From: Paenibacillus sp. 598K
GTDB lineage: Bacteria > Bacillota > Bacilli > Paenibacillales > Paenibacillaceae
Reading direction: 5' to 3'
NCBI RefSeq assembly: GCF_003851045.1
Contig: NZ_BFBX01000093.1
Span: forward strand, 1,393 to 40,872
DNA length: 39,480 nt
The stretch's first letter is position 1. Each line of letters begins with the position of its first letter. A program made the translations under genes and the position numbers. The notes under the pieces are model-generated. The model was not told the origin of the DNA and did no database searches. It saw only the letters and a list, made by a program, of their open reading frames with translations. Positions 15,929-24,984 of this stretch are shown here, piece after piece.

Positions 15929-16825
15929 CTACCATAAGCTCGTCTCGCTTACCCTTCTGCTGACCCGGTTGGCCGTATAGATAAAGATGAAGCTGATGAT
16001 GCCTGTGAACACATCAATCGCTGTTGCGTAGCTGTAATTGCCATGATTCAAGCCCGTACGATAGACATAGGTGCTTATAATGTCCGCCGTCACATAGGTC
16101 GTGGGCGTATAGAGCAAAAACACCTTTTCGAAGCCGATCTCCATCACTTGACCGATATTGATGATCAACAGAATGACAATGACGGGCGAGATGCCCGGCA
16201 GCGTGACATGGTACAGCTTCCTCCACCGGCTCGCGCCGTCGATCTCGGCGGCCTCGTACAGCATCGGATTAATGGCCGACAGCGCCGCCAGATAGATGAT
16301 CGCCTCCCACCCGACATGCTGCCAGATCTCCGAGGTGACATAGACGGGGCGGAACATCTCGGGCAGCACGAGAAAATTGATCTTCTCCATGCCAAGCGCC
16401 TCGATCAGCTTGTTGACGATGCCAGTTGAGGGCGACAGGAACAAGGTGACCATGCCCGCTGTCACGACATTTGAAATAAAGTGGGGCAAATAGCTGACAG
16501 TTTGTACAAAGCGTTTGAAAACGGCGTTTCCGAGCTCATTGAGCAGGAGCGCCAAAATGATCGGCGCCGGAAATCCGAACACGAGCTTCCACACGCCAAG
16601 CAAAAAGGTGTTTTTTAGAAGCACGAAAAAATCGGGACTCTGTACGAACATCTCGTAATACTTGAATCCGACCCACGAGCTGCCGGAGATGCCCTTGAAC
16701 AGATTGTAATCCATAAACGAGATGGCGATGCCGAACATCGGCAAATACTTGAAGATGATGTAGAACAGCAGGCAGGGCAAAACCAGCAGGAGCAAATGGC
16801 GACTCTTAAACAATCTTGCAGTCAT
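15929..16825 (-). CDS. LplB/YteP-type ABC transporter permease
   Basis: This 298-residue membrane protein is the first permease of the Lpl-type importer, with the early LPCLLFYIIFKYLPMFGIAISFMDYN segment diagnostic of LplB-like proteins and the EAA loop YEAAEIDGASRWRKLYHVTLPGISP. The ATG at 16825 has an AAAGGGG site. It is the first gene of the operon 16825-11063 and is divergent from the AraC regulator at 17121. I see no convincing -10/-35 pair for it in 16826-17030, which fits activator dependence. Confidence 0.92.
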   Translation of the reverse strand: MTARLFKSRHLLLLVLPCLLFYIIFKYLPMFGIAISFMDYNLFKGISGSSWVGFKYYEMFVQSPDFFVLLKNTFLLGVWKLVFGFPAPIILALLLNELGNAVFKRFVQTVSYLPHFISNVVTAGMVTLFLSPSTGIVNKLIEALGMEKINFLVLPEMFRPVYVTSEIWQHVGWEAIIYLAALSAINPMLYEAAEIDGASRWRKLYHVTLPGISPVIVILLIINIGQVMEIGFEKVFLLYTPTTYVTADIISTYVYRTGLNHGNYSYATAIDVFTGIISFIFIYTANRVSRRVSETSLW

Positions 16826-17036
16826 GGTACGTTCCCCTTTAGGTCATGTCATCGATAGAGCAGCGTCTGTTTCCTTTCGCGAAATTCACCGGTGCGTCGC
16901 TTGGACTGCTCTCAGCGTACTTGCCGACGGGCTATTCTTCAATCGTCAAATCAACCGCTATATCGCAGCTGCGCAAGAAATCGGTAGCTTTGTAGATCGA
17001 TCCTGAAAATTGACGGTCGCGCGCCCGCCCCCGTTG

Positions 17037-17065
17037 GTTGACAAACGATAGCGGCCACTCTACGC
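17037..17065 (+). promoter_or_regulatory. Promoter of the membrane-bound AraC regulator
   Basis: A consensus -35 TTGACA (17037-17042) is followed after 17 bases by TACGCT (17060-17065). It lies about 55 bases before the start codon on the plus strand. The rest of the divergent spacer (16826-17036) shows no other element I can support beyond an 8-base palindrome CACCGGTG. Confidence 0.5.
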
Positions 17066-17120
17066 TAAAAACAGGCCGAAACGATACCATACTACACGAG
17101 GATAAACCGGGGGAATGCCG

Positions 17121-19352
17121 ATGCTGCTCACTAAAAAGAATACGTTGTTCGTGAGACTGTTGAGCGGTTTTCTGTTGATCATTTTTCTTTTCTTCGCCTT
17201 CCAGAGCCTGGCTTTTCTTTTGCTGAAAAACAGCATGCAGCAGGAGATCCGCAAGCTGAGCCGGCAAAATATGTCGCATACCGTAGACAACTATGAGCGT
17301 TATTTTGTACTCGTGCGCAACATGATGAACAGCGTCTATTTCAATGAATACGTCAATCTGCTGGAAAATGCCAACGAGTTGAACTATATTACGGCGGACA
17401 AGCTGCGCTTGTACCTCCAGTCCGTGCAAGCCAATAACAATCTCTATCTCGATAATCTGGCCGTCTATATCCAGAACCTCGATCGGGTCATTGACAAAAA
17501 TGGCGTGTGGACGCCCGAGGAAATGTTCACCAAGGAGTATCTGCTCGACGATGCCCCGCCCGAGACCTGGCTTCGGCGCATGAAGGAAACCGACTTGTTT
17601 GCGGTTATGCCAGCTTCCCCCTTCAAACAAGTGAATATGAAGCATACATCTTCCTCCGGGACCTTTTTTACGTTGATGACCAACAACCATTTCCAGAGCA
17701 ATATTACGATCCTCTCCTTCAGTCGAGCCAACCGGCTGGTCGAGCAGTTCCATCAGTCGTCAACCGACGACAGGTTCTATATCCTGGACTCGAACAACAG
17801 CATCCTGTATCCGTCCGCGCATGCAAGCGACCTTCCTGACTTTGAAGCGCTTTCACAAAAGGGCGGAGATGGCGTGCGAGACGGCGATTATTTCTACTTC
17901 CAGCAACGAGGCGAGTCCACTGGCTTTTCCTATGTCAATCTCGTCCCGGTCCAATCGATCACCTCGCAGATTCATAGACTGTCGGCGATATCGACGGCGT
18001 TGATCGGTCTATCGATAGGGTTCGGCATTCTCTTCTCCTTATGGTTCGTCCGCCGCATCAACAACCCGATCCGACAGATGATCGCCGGGATCGAGGATGC
18101 TGCGGAGATCGCTCCGGTCGACACGCGGATTCACGAATTCAACGTCATCCACCGCAAGATGCAATCGGTCATGCAGCAGGATCAGGAGCTGTCCAGGAAA
18201 AACAACGTGATCCGAAAATATGCTTACTTCAATATCCTCAAGCGGATCCGCAATCGTCTGCATGAGATCAATGACGAGGTGTTCAAGGGCGGCCCGCATG
18301 TATTCATCCTGTTCGACATTACCTTCTTCCGAACGCTAGCGCATGCCGAAGCCAGACAGCCGCAGGACGATGTCATCGTCCGAATCCGCGATTACATCCA
18401 GGTCTCCCTGTCGGGAGCATTGCCCGAATCGCTGCTGTTCCAGCTCGAGCCCAGGCAAGTGCTAGCGCTGGTCAGGCTTCCGGAGGGACAACATGCATTG
18501 CCCGAGGTGCTGGAGAGCATCGTGCAGGTGTTGACGGTCGACCGCGATCACTACATCGCGACCATCGCCGTCAGTCCGGTATTCGAGAGCGCAGAGGAGC
18601 TGCCCGAGCAATATGAACGACTGCAAAAAAGAATCCGGCAGCGGCCGTTGACCTCGACTACCGCTCTGCTGGGCGAGACCGCTTCGGATGGTCCGACGCG
18701 ACTGCCGGTATTCGCAGAGGAGGAATTCGCCAACCTGTTGCTCTCCGGCAGCATGGAGGCTGTCGACAAGGTGCTGGACTACCTGTCCCCGCTGCAGCGC
18801 GCAGGGGGCACGCTCGACGAGTTCCAACGCTTCTCCTTGCTGATCGTCAATAAAGTGAATCAGGCTGTCGCTGCCCGCAATCCCGAGCAGCTGCACTCGC
18901 TGGACGCCATGCTCCCCTACGAGACTGTCGCTGAATACAGCACCTTGGAGCAATACATCGATTTCTTCGATCGGTACTTGGGCGTGGCGGTTCGCCTGCT
19001 GAAAGCGAAGAACGAACAGCTCGACCCCATTTCGCGCTTCGTCATGCGCTATGTCGAGGAGCACCCGGAGGAGGATATCTCGCTGGAGCTCCTGGCCAGC
19101 AAGCTGAACATTACGAGCAACTACTTGTCCTCCTACTTCAAGGAGAAGAATCATATGAACTTCAGCGAATACGTGAACGGCGTCCGGCTCGGCAAGGCCA
19201 AAACGCTGCTGCTCGAGCACAAGGATCTCACCGTTCAGGAAATCGGCAAAATCGTCGGCTTCTATAATTCCAATACGTTCATCCGCAACTTCAAAAAGCT
19301 GAACGGGCTAACCCCCGGCGAGTTCCGAAAGCAATTCGGAGCCCTCTCCTAG
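17121..19352 (+). CDS. Membrane-bound AraC-family transcriptional regulator with extracytoplasmic sensor
   Basis: This 743-residue protein has a transmembrane segment near residues 10-35 (LLSGFLLIIFLFFAFQSLAF), an extracytoplasmic sensor region of about 250 residues, and a second membrane segment near 290-310 (ALIGLSIGFGILFSLWFV). A cytoplasmic linker precedes a C-terminal AraC domain (about 645-742), including VEEHPEEDISLELLASKLNI and the second helix pair ending NGLTPGEFRKQF. It resembles the YesS-like one-component membrane regulators found beside Lpl-type importers. An ATG also lies at 17115, but GGGGGA directly touches it, while it sits 6 bases from the ATG at 17121. It likely controls the divergent importer operon. 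It is the only plus-strand gene recognised here. Its stop codon overlaps that of the convergent GH20 gene. Confidence 0.9.
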   Translation: MLLTKKNTLFVRLLSGFLLIIFLFFAFQSLAFLLLKNSMQQEIRKLSRQNMSHTVDNYERYFVLVRNMMNSVYFNEYVNLLENANELNYITADKLRLYLQSVQANNNLYLDNLAVYIQNLDRVIDKNGVWTPEEMFTKEYLLDDAPPETWLRRMKETDLFAVMPASPFKQVNMKHTSSSGTFFTLMTNNHFQSNITILSFSRANRLVEQFHQSSTDDRFYILDSNNSILYPSAHASDLPDFEALSQKGGDGVRDGDYFYFQQRGESTGFSYVNLVPVQSITSQIHRLSAISTALIGLSIGFGILFSLWFVRRINNPIRQMIAGIEDAAEIAPVDTRIHEFNVIHRKMQSVMQQDQELSRKNNVIRKYAYFNILKRIRNRLHEINDEVFKGGPHVFILFDITFFRTLAHAEARQPQDDVIVRIRDYIQVSLSGALPESLLFQLEPRQVLALVRLPEGQHALPEVLESIVQVLTVDRDHYIATIAVSPVFESAEELPEQYERLQKRIRQRPLTSTTALLGETASDGPTRLPVFAEEEFANLLLSGSMEAVDKVLDYLSPLQRAGGTLDEFQRFSLLIVNKVNQAVAARNPEQLHSLDAMLPYETVAEYSTLEQYIDFFDRYLGVAVRLLKAKNEQLDPISRFVMRYVEEHPEEDISLELLASKLNITSNYLSSYFKEKNHMNFSEYVNGVRLGKAKTLLLEHKDLTVQEIGKIVGFYNSNTFIRNFKKLNGLTPGEFRKQFGALS

Positions 19353-21172
19353 GGCGTGTCTGCACACTCGCTCCGGGGCATCTTATGCTGCCCTAGCGCA
19401 GGCCGGTACAGATGCTCATCGAGGTATTCATGGATGTAGAACCGGGACTGAAGGTAATGGTCGGCCATCTCCTCCGGCTGGAACTGCCGGAGCAGTCTGG
19501 TCATATCCGGCTTGATGCGTCGCAGGGCGTCGACGGTGATGCGGTAGTTGTTCAGCACCGACTGCCGCTCCGACGCGTGACCGGGGAACCGCTCCAGACG
19601 ATAGATGTACTTATGAATCGTGCGCGAGCGGTCGAGCGCCATCTCATAGGCGAGCATCACTGCGATCAGCTCGGCGACCTCCCGATGGTCGCGGACCTCC
19701 TCGAGGATGCGCGGGAGGAGCTGGTAATAATCTTCATTGGTATAGTTGCCTGCGAGACGGGCCGCCGTCTCGGGCGCGACGCCGTGGAAGTGGAACAGGA
19801 AGCGATCGATCAATCGCGTGGTGTCCGACGATGCGTGCCAGCAGGTCTCCGCGAACCACGCCATCGGGTACCAGGTCGTCTCGAAAATGCCGTACGGTAC
19901 GCCCAGGCTGAATACGGCTGTCCAATTGGTGCCGACCAGACCGCTTAAATTCAACTTGTGCGCGGCGTTCGCCCACTGGGTCACATTGCCGATCCGGCTC
20001 TCGATGACCGGATAGTTCTGGTCGTCGAGCCGGTCGAAGCAGCGCACCGCAGAGGCCCCCATCACCTCGATGCCCAGCCTGCGCAGTCGCTCCGTCAGGG
20101 CGCTTGCCTTCGATTCGATATTCCTCCCGTAATACATCCAGATCATCACCACGGCGCGACGATCCAGGCGGCTCAGCTCTTCGTCCGAGCACTGCTCGAT
20201 CATGTCGTGCCAGATGATCGGACGTTTCCCTTGCGCGACCGTATAGTCGATCAGCCGATTCACATAGGCGATAAATGCCGCTGTACGCGAGCCGGCGAAT
20301 GCCTGCTGACAAGCCTCGCATTCACTCAGGCTGTACACCTCGTCGCAGCCCAGATGCAGATAGCGCGAGTCGGGATGCTGGGCGATCATCTCGGCGATCA
20401 ACCCCGTGGAGAGCTCGTAGGAGGCCGGCTTGGAGGGGCATAGCTCGCCGATCGATGCGGGCGTCTCCCGGAGCGCGCTATATTCCTCGTGCTGCAGCAC
20501 ATACTCCAGATGGCCAAACGACTGCTGCAGCGGGATGATCTCGAGGTAATGCTCCCATGCCGTCCTGCGAAGCTGCTCCAGCTCCTGCTCGGTGAACGCA
20601 TACCTCGGATGTCGAAGCTGCCGGTGGCGATCAAACGGCAGCTTGTCCTCGTATTCGATCAGAACTGCGTTCGTCTTGTAGGCGGCAAACCCTCGGATCG
20701 CCTGTAGAATATGCTCAAAGGTCGAGAACGTCTGACGAAAATCCAGGTTCATGCAGCGCAACGGGATATCGGGCCAATCGGTCATCTCAAGCGCGGGCAG
20801 CTCCGGGCCCGAGCGCAGGAGCTGCGTCACTGTCTGCATGCCGTAGAATAACCCTGCGGCATCCGACGAGACGACATCGATCGCCCCCTCGGCGATTCGC
20901 AGCCGGTAGCCTTCCGGCGGCGTATCCGCGATGAGCGGAGCCTCCGGGGTCGACGCTTGCTCTCTATGCCGCGCCATGCGCATGCGGAAGCCCTGCACGC
21001 TACGCGTCTCCTCAGCTTCGAGCGCCATGGCCGGGAACTGTCTGCTCGCCGCCAGCGGCAGCCGCTCGTCCGCTGCCTCCATCGTCATATGAATCAAGAG
21101 CAGCTGCTCCACTCTTGCGCCCGCTGTCTCCAGATACCGGGTCTGCTTGGTCTGCGGTATAGTCGGTAACAC
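19349..21172 (-). CDS. Beta-N-acetylhexosaminidase-like glycoside hydrolase (GH20)
   Basis: This 607-residue protein is a GH20-type exo-hexosaminidase, expected to remove terminal GlcNAc/GalNAc by substrate-assisted catalysis. An N-terminal GH20b-like alpha/beta domain (about 1-150) ends in DAAGLFYGMQTVTQLL. The catalytic barrel follows, with IPLRCMNLDFR, QSFGHLEYVLQ and the catalytic Asp-Glu pair in YLHLGCDEVYSL; NLSGLVGTNWTAVF would form a later wall of the site. No signal peptide is present, so it is probably cytoplasmic. The frame is open to 21562, but a GTG at 21172 has GAGGAGG exactly 6 bases upstream and lies downstream of the predicted promoter, so the longer versions are rejected. 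The HLGCDE variant (usually HxGGDE) may mark an unusual specificity. Confidence 0.87.
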   Translation of the reverse strand: MLPTIPQTKQTRYLETAGARVEQLLLIHMTMEAADERLPLAASRQFPAMALEAEETRSVQGFRMRMARHREQASTPEAPLIADTPPEGYRLRIAEGAIDVVSSDAAGLFYGMQTVTQLLRSGPELPALEMTDWPDIPLRCMNLDFRQTFSTFEHILQAIRGFAAYKTNAVLIEYEDKLPFDRHRQLRHPRYAFTEQELEQLRRTAWEHYLEIIPLQQSFGHLEYVLQHEEYSALRETPASIGELCPSKPASYELSTGLIAEMIAQHPDSRYLHLGCDEVYSLSECEACQQAFAGSRTAAFIAYVNRLIDYTVAQGKRPIIWHDMIEQCSDEELSRLDRRAVVMIWMYYGRNIESKASALTERLRRLGIEVMGASAVRCFDRLDDQNYPVIESRIGNVTQWANAAHKLNLSGLVGTNWTAVFSLGVPYGIFETTWYPMAWFAETCWHASSDTTRLIDRFLFHFHGVAPETAARLAGNYTNEDYYQLLPRILEEVRDHREVAELIAVMLAYEMALDRSRTIHKYIYRLERFPGHASERQSVLNNYRITVDALRRIKPDMTRLLRQFQPEEMADHYLQSRFYIHEYLDEHLYRPALGQHKMPRSECADTP

Positions 21173-21245
21173 AGATATCCTCCTCGCTGGATCGATATTC
21201 ACAGCCCTAAGCATACCTTCTCTGGCGACAAAGAAAATCGTCACT

Positions 21246-21251
21246 ATTGTA
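21246..21251 (-). promoter_or_regulatory. -10 box of the GH20 gene
   Basis: TACAAT on the minus strand lies about 75 bases before the GTG start at 21172. The -35 region is poor (AATCAC at 17 bases), suggesting activation. A CGTAAAATT sequence, like the outer YesN-type repeat but in the opposite orientation, lies at 21279-21287. Confidence 0.4.
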
Positions 21252-21312
21252 GGGCAATCGCTCATCCTGTGATTATCCGTAAAATTAGCGATCCAGCGGT
21301 ACTGCATGCGCA

Positions 21313-21357
21313 AAGACGCTTCCAACCCACGATAGATTCGGGGATTGAAAGCGTCTT
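21313..21357 (-). terminator. Imperfect hairpin after the FAD oxidoreductase gene, possible terminator
   Basis: A 9-bp perfect outer stem (21313-21321 with 21349-21357) continues inward with partial pairing. It lies about 40 bases after the stop codon at 21400. Only a UUU follows on the minus strand, so termination would be weak. Confidence 0.4.
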
Positions 21358-21399
21358 GGCTTATGCATATTGACGTCAGGAGCGGGCTAGAGCGCTCCT

Positions 21400-22977
21400 C
21401 TACACGCCGGTAATCGTCGGCCAGGCCAGCTCGATGCCCGCCTGTGTCAGGTTGCGCTGGAAGGCTGTCAGCTCGGACTCCGTGCTCCGCACCGCCGAAG
21501 GCGTCAGGTCGCGATCCAGACAATAGCTGACGCAGTAGCCTGCCGCTTCGCCGATATTCCACTCGACCGGATGGAGCCGGTAGCAGCCGTTGGTGATGTG
21601 GGTGACGCCGATATTTTTGGCGGCGGCCAGCACATTGGTCACCCGCTTCGGGATGAGGCTGCCGAGCGGGATCTGGAACGGCAGCGACGAGATGTCGATA
21701 TACGTCCGGTTAGCCGTGCTCGGATGCAGGTCGATCCGGTAGCAGCCGATGCCGACCGTATCGTCGAAGCGCTCGGCGATGCCGCTCGGACGGCAGTCCG
21801 TCGCCACATGCTGCTCCAGCACGCGGAACTCGGGGACGATGCGCCGCGACTCGCGGATATACGGATACATCGCCAGCCCGTCATGCGTGCCGACGACGTC
21901 CGGGCGCAGCCGCAGACCGGGATATCCGCGCTTGCCGTCGGGACGCGGCGCTTCAGTCTGCAGCCAGTACAGCCACGAGAGGCTGAGCTGCCGGGCACCC
22001 TCCAGATGACGCTGTCGCTCCTCCTCGCTCACATCGATGATCGAGCCGAGCCAGTAATCGTTTTGCGGCCAGTTGACGAGCGTCAGCGAGCCGTCGAAGG
22101 TTCCAGGCGCGAACTGACGATGGTCGATCAGCTGCCGATAGAGGTACAGCGAGAACTTGTCCGAATCCGGGAACAATCCGTACTCGATCGGCTGCAGCGT
22201 CATCGGCCGCACGCCGGCCATGCTGAGCAGGCGATCTGGCCAGAAGTCCGGCTTGTAGTCGCGCCAGAAGTCGTACATCTGCGGACGGGCGATCGTATGA
22301 TCCTCGCCCTCCAGATAGTCCATCGCAAAGCAGTGGGTGAAGCCCTGCATCTCCATCGGATCGGCCGCGCCCTCCAGCGCATGGGGCTCGCCCGTATCGC
22401 TGACGGACTCCGCTCCGGTCACGTACTCGATGCCGGCCAGCGGCAGCAGGTCGCCGCACTCCGTCGCATCGATATAATAAGGCGCCAGCAGGGTGCGGCG
22501 CGTGTCGCTCTCCAGGTCGCGGACCGTCGCCGAGACAACCCGGTCGCCCTCGGTCTCGGCTCCCTCCAGCACATGGCGATAGAGGATGCGGATGCGTCCG
22601 CTATGCACATACGGGGCCAGCATCTCGCCGAGCACCGCCACAGCCGCGCGCGGCTCATGGGCGACGCGGCTGACGATCGCCCGTCCGGGGTTGAAGTGCG
22701 GCTCGGCCATCGCCTCCGCCGTCAGCGGGAAGTGGCGGCGATAGTACTCGCGCACGCCTTCGCGGAATTGGCGATAGGTGCGCGTGCAGCCGAACGACTC
22801 GATCCAGCGGTGCTCGTCGGGCGGCACCGCCTGGCTGGTCAACTGGCCGCCGATCCACGTAGTCTCCTCCGTCATGATGACGCTCTTGCCGCTCCGGGCC
22901 GCAGCCAGCGCCGCAGCCGTACCGCCCGTACCGCCACCCAGGATGACCAGATCGGCGCGCAGTTCCTGATTCATCAT
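21400..22977 (-). CDS. FAD-dependent oxidoreductase (PF12831-type)
   Basis: This 525-residue protein has the N-terminal FAD/NAD(P)-binding motif LVILGGGTGGTAAALAAARSGKSV with TEETTWIGGQLTSQ following, as in the PF12831 family of flavoproteins often found in polysaccharide-utilisation regions. It also shows the conserved YYIDATECGDLLPLAG segment and a C-terminal NVLAAAKNIGVTHITNGCYRLHPVEWNIGEAAG. The substrate is unknown; it may oxidise a sugar or sugar-derived alcohol. The start is the ATG at 22977, 6 bases after AAGGGAG; the longer frame is unlikely. It has its own probable promoter and lies between the PucR and GH20 genes. Confidence 0.87.
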   Translation of the reverse strand: MMNQELRADLVILGGGTGGTAAALAAARSGKSVIMTEETTWIGGQLTSQAVPPDEHRWIESFGCTRTYRQFREGVREYYRRHFPLTAEAMAEPHFNPGRAIVSRVAHEPRAAVAVLGEMLAPYVHSGRIRILYRHVLEGAETEGDRVVSATVRDLESDTRRTLLAPYYIDATECGDLLPLAGIEYVTGAESVSDTGEPHALEGAADPMEMQGFTHCFAMDYLEGEDHTIARPQMYDFWRDYKPDFWPDRLLSMAGVRPMTLQPIEYGLFPDSDKFSLYLYRQLIDHRQFAPGTFDGSLTLVNWPQNDYWLGSIIDVSEEERQRHLEGARQLSLSWLYWLQTEAPRPDGKRGYPGLRLRPDVVGTHDGLAMYPYIRESRRIVPEFRVLEQHVATDCRPSGIAERFDDTVGIGCYRIDLHPSTANRTYIDISSLPFQIPLGSLIPKRVTNVLAAAKNIGVTHITNGCYRLHPVEWNIGEAAGYCVSYCLDRDLTPSAVRSTESELTAFQRNLTQAGIELAWPTITGV

Positions 22978-23047
22978 ATCTCTCTCCCTTGCCGTTATGG
23001 AATGACCCCTCCGTCCATGGAGCAGCCTAACGCAATCACTCTCCATC

Positions 23048-23053
23048 ATTGTA
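23048..23053 (-). promoter_or_regulatory. -10 box of the FAD oxidoreductase gene
   Basis: TACAAT on the minus strand lies about 70 bases before the ATG at 22977. No good -35 box is visible (TACACT at 17 bases). It resembles the GH20 gene promoter, which has the same TACAAT box and a poor -35. Confidence 0.4.
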
Positions 23054-23112
23054 GGCCGGGGGAGCGAACCAGTGTAGGGTAGAGGCATATCTATTTATGG
23101 TAATCTGATGTG

Positions 23113-24804
23113 CTAATCATAGTCCTGGATCTCATACAGCTTCACCGCCAGCTGCAGTTGCAGCCGCGCCTCCGGATCGTCGAGCCGCAGCCCCAGCTCG
23201 GTCCGGATACGCTCCAGACGGTACGTAACGGTGTTGTAGTGGATGAATAGCCGATTAGCCGTCTCCCGAGCATTGCCATTGCAGGCAAAATAGATGCGAA
23301 GCGTATGAAGCAGCGAGCCCTGATGCCTGGCATCGTAGCGCAGCAGCGGCTCCAGATAGGTCGCTTTGAACTCCTCCAGCTCCGGCGTCCCCCGCAGTCG
23401 ATAGAGCAGCAGGTAGACGCCAAGCTGGTCATATCGCACGATGGACTGGGCCATGCTGCAGACGAGGGCTACCTCTGCCGTCCGCTTCGCCTCCCGATAG
23501 CTCGTCGGCACCTCGCTCTGCCCCGTCGATGACCGACCTAGACAGAGCTGCACCTCCAGATCCGGGAAGAGCTGCTGGAAGCGAGCGAGCTGCGCTGTCG
23601 CCAGCCGGGTCCAGCTCCCCTCGTCGGAGCTGCCGGCCGTCGATGCGGCTTGGCGCTCGGCCTCTCCGCGCGCTACCCCATCGCCAGCTCGGGGCTCCGG
23701 GGTCAACGATAACAGGATCGTCAGTTCCTCCTCCAACACCGTCCAGCGGACGAATGGCTCGCCAGACTCTCCAGCCGTATCCCAGGCCATCCGCCGCGCC
23801 AGCTCCTGGAGCTGGCTCACGCTCGGACGCTCCTCCCGGAATCTCAGGATGCCTGCAACGTAGCGGGCGCCCTCGACGATCGGACTGCCGCATGCCTCTG
23901 CCCGCAAGCGCAGATCGACCGGCGAGATGATCCGCCCTGCCAGCCAGTCCTGGACGAACTGATCGACGTACTTGGCCTCGATCCGGCTCCGCGCCTGGGC
24001 ATTGCTGATCTCGAAGCCGACCAGCTCGCCCGCCCAGTTCATCGTCAGCGTATCGACGATTCCGTATTCCACCTGAGCCTCGAGCAGGATGAGCAGGAAC
24101 GGCTGCTGTCTGCCGTCCTCGATCTCGGTTACATATGCGCGCACCGAACGGTCGGCGAGCTTCACGAACCCCGTCTCCAGCGTCCGCTCCCGCCTCAGCC
24201 TATCCCACGCCTCCGGGTCTGTCTGCCGACACATCTCCTCCGCCAACGGCGAAGCCATCCAGCGCCCTCCTGGCTCCAGCAAGCATACCGGATTGCGCAC
24301 CAGCAGCTCCAGATGCTCCAGAAAGGCCGAAAGTCCGCCCCCATGCAGCAGCACCTGGGACAGACGCTGGACGCGGCTCTGGAGCGTCGAGAGCTGACGA
24401 GACTCGGCGACCAGCACGCGCTCCATGACACTGCGCACGACATCCGAAAAAGCCATGTCTGGCGGAAGCTCGATGAGCGGCAGGCCATGACGATCTGCCG
24501 CCTCGATGGCATCTGCCGGCACCTCGCCGATAAAGCGCGCCGTCTTGATGCCGAGCGCCACGACGCCGCGCTCTGCCAGTTGAGCGATCAGGGGCGCAAG
24601 TATGGCGGCATTGTTGCGGAACGGATACCCCGTCGTGATCAGGAATTCGCCAGGGCGCACCCAATCGATCACATCCGGTACTTCCATCACATTGATCCGG
24701 CTGATCCGTTGCTCCAGCCCGCTCTCGCCGCCCAGCAGCTCCGCTTCCTTGAAATGGGCGATCCGGAACAGTTCCTGAACCGTTAACCCGAGTTCTTCTT
24801 CCAT
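23113..24804 (-). CDS. PucR family transcriptional regulator
   Basis: This 563-residue regulator has an N-terminal PucR-type sensory domain (about residues 8-130), with RISRINVMEVPDVIDWVRPGEFLITTGYPF and the following LIELPPDMAFSDVVRSVMERVL. A middle CdaR/GGDEF-like region follows, then a C-terminal PucR helix-turn-helix (last 70 residues) with LLHTLRIYFACNGNARETANRLFIHYNTVTYRLERI. PucR proteins often control purine, amide or other nitrogen-compound catabolism. The ATG at 24804 has a GGGAGGACGG site. Its position 180 bases after the hydrolase gene suggests it controls the BMP importer/amidase operon. A separate promoter is visible. Confidence 0.9.
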   Translation of the reverse strand: MEEELGLTVQELFRIAHFKEAELLGGESGLEQRISRINVMEVPDVIDWVRPGEFLITTGYPFRNNAAILAPLIAQLAERGVVALGIKTARFIGEVPADAIEAADRHGLPLIELPPDMAFSDVVRSVMERVLVAESRQLSTLQSRVQRLSQVLLHGGGLSAFLEHLELLVRNPVCLLEPGGRWMASPLAEEMCRQTDPEAWDRLRRERTLETGFVKLADRSVRAYVTEIEDGRQQPFLLILLEAQVEYGIVDTLTMNWAGELVGFEISNAQARSRIEAKYVDQFVQDWLAGRIISPVDLRLRAEACGSPIVEGARYVAGILRFREERPSVSQLQELARRMAWDTAGESGEPFVRWTVLEEELTILLSLTPEPRAGDGVARGEAERQAASTAGSSDEGSWTRLATAQLARFQQLFPDLEVQLCLGRSSTGQSEVPTSYREAKRTAEVALVCSMAQSIVRYDQLGVYLLLYRLRGTPELEEFKATYLEPLLRYDARHQGSLLHTLRIYFACNGNARETANRLFIHYNTVTYRLERIRTELGLRLDDPEARLQLQLAVKLYEIQDYD

Positions 24805-24881
24805 ACCCGTCCTCCCAGCTCCTCCCGCTGCTCTGTCAGCCCGATGATCGTCAGTTGCAGCTTCGCGCTCTTCTACTGCCT

Positions 24882-24911
24882 ACTGTACCAGATCGCGACC
24901 AGACTCGCCAA
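24882..24911 (-). promoter_or_regulatory. Promoter of the PucR gene
   Basis: On the minus strand TTGGCG (24906-24911) is followed after 18 bases by TACAGT (24882-24887), preceded by a TGG extension. It lies about 78 bases before the start codon. Confidence 0.45.
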
Positions 24912-24984
24912 GCCGCGCCAAAGCCCCGCTGGCGCGTCCCGAAAGAACCGCCTGCGGGGTGCAGGGTCTGACAGAATGCTCGTA

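Noticed and set aside
21343..21360. TTGAAAGCGTC as a CcpA (cre) site
   Set aside because: Only the left half fits the cre consensus; the sequence is explained by the hairpin after the oxidoreductase gene.
21571..23082. A 503-codon plus-strand frame
   Set aside because: Antisense to the FAD oxidoreductase with its clear nucleotide-binding motif.
24914..24936. A 7-bp GC-rich hairpin after the tandem hydrolase gene as a terminator
   Set aside because: No U-run follows on the minus strand, and it lies just upstream of the predicted PucR promoter.
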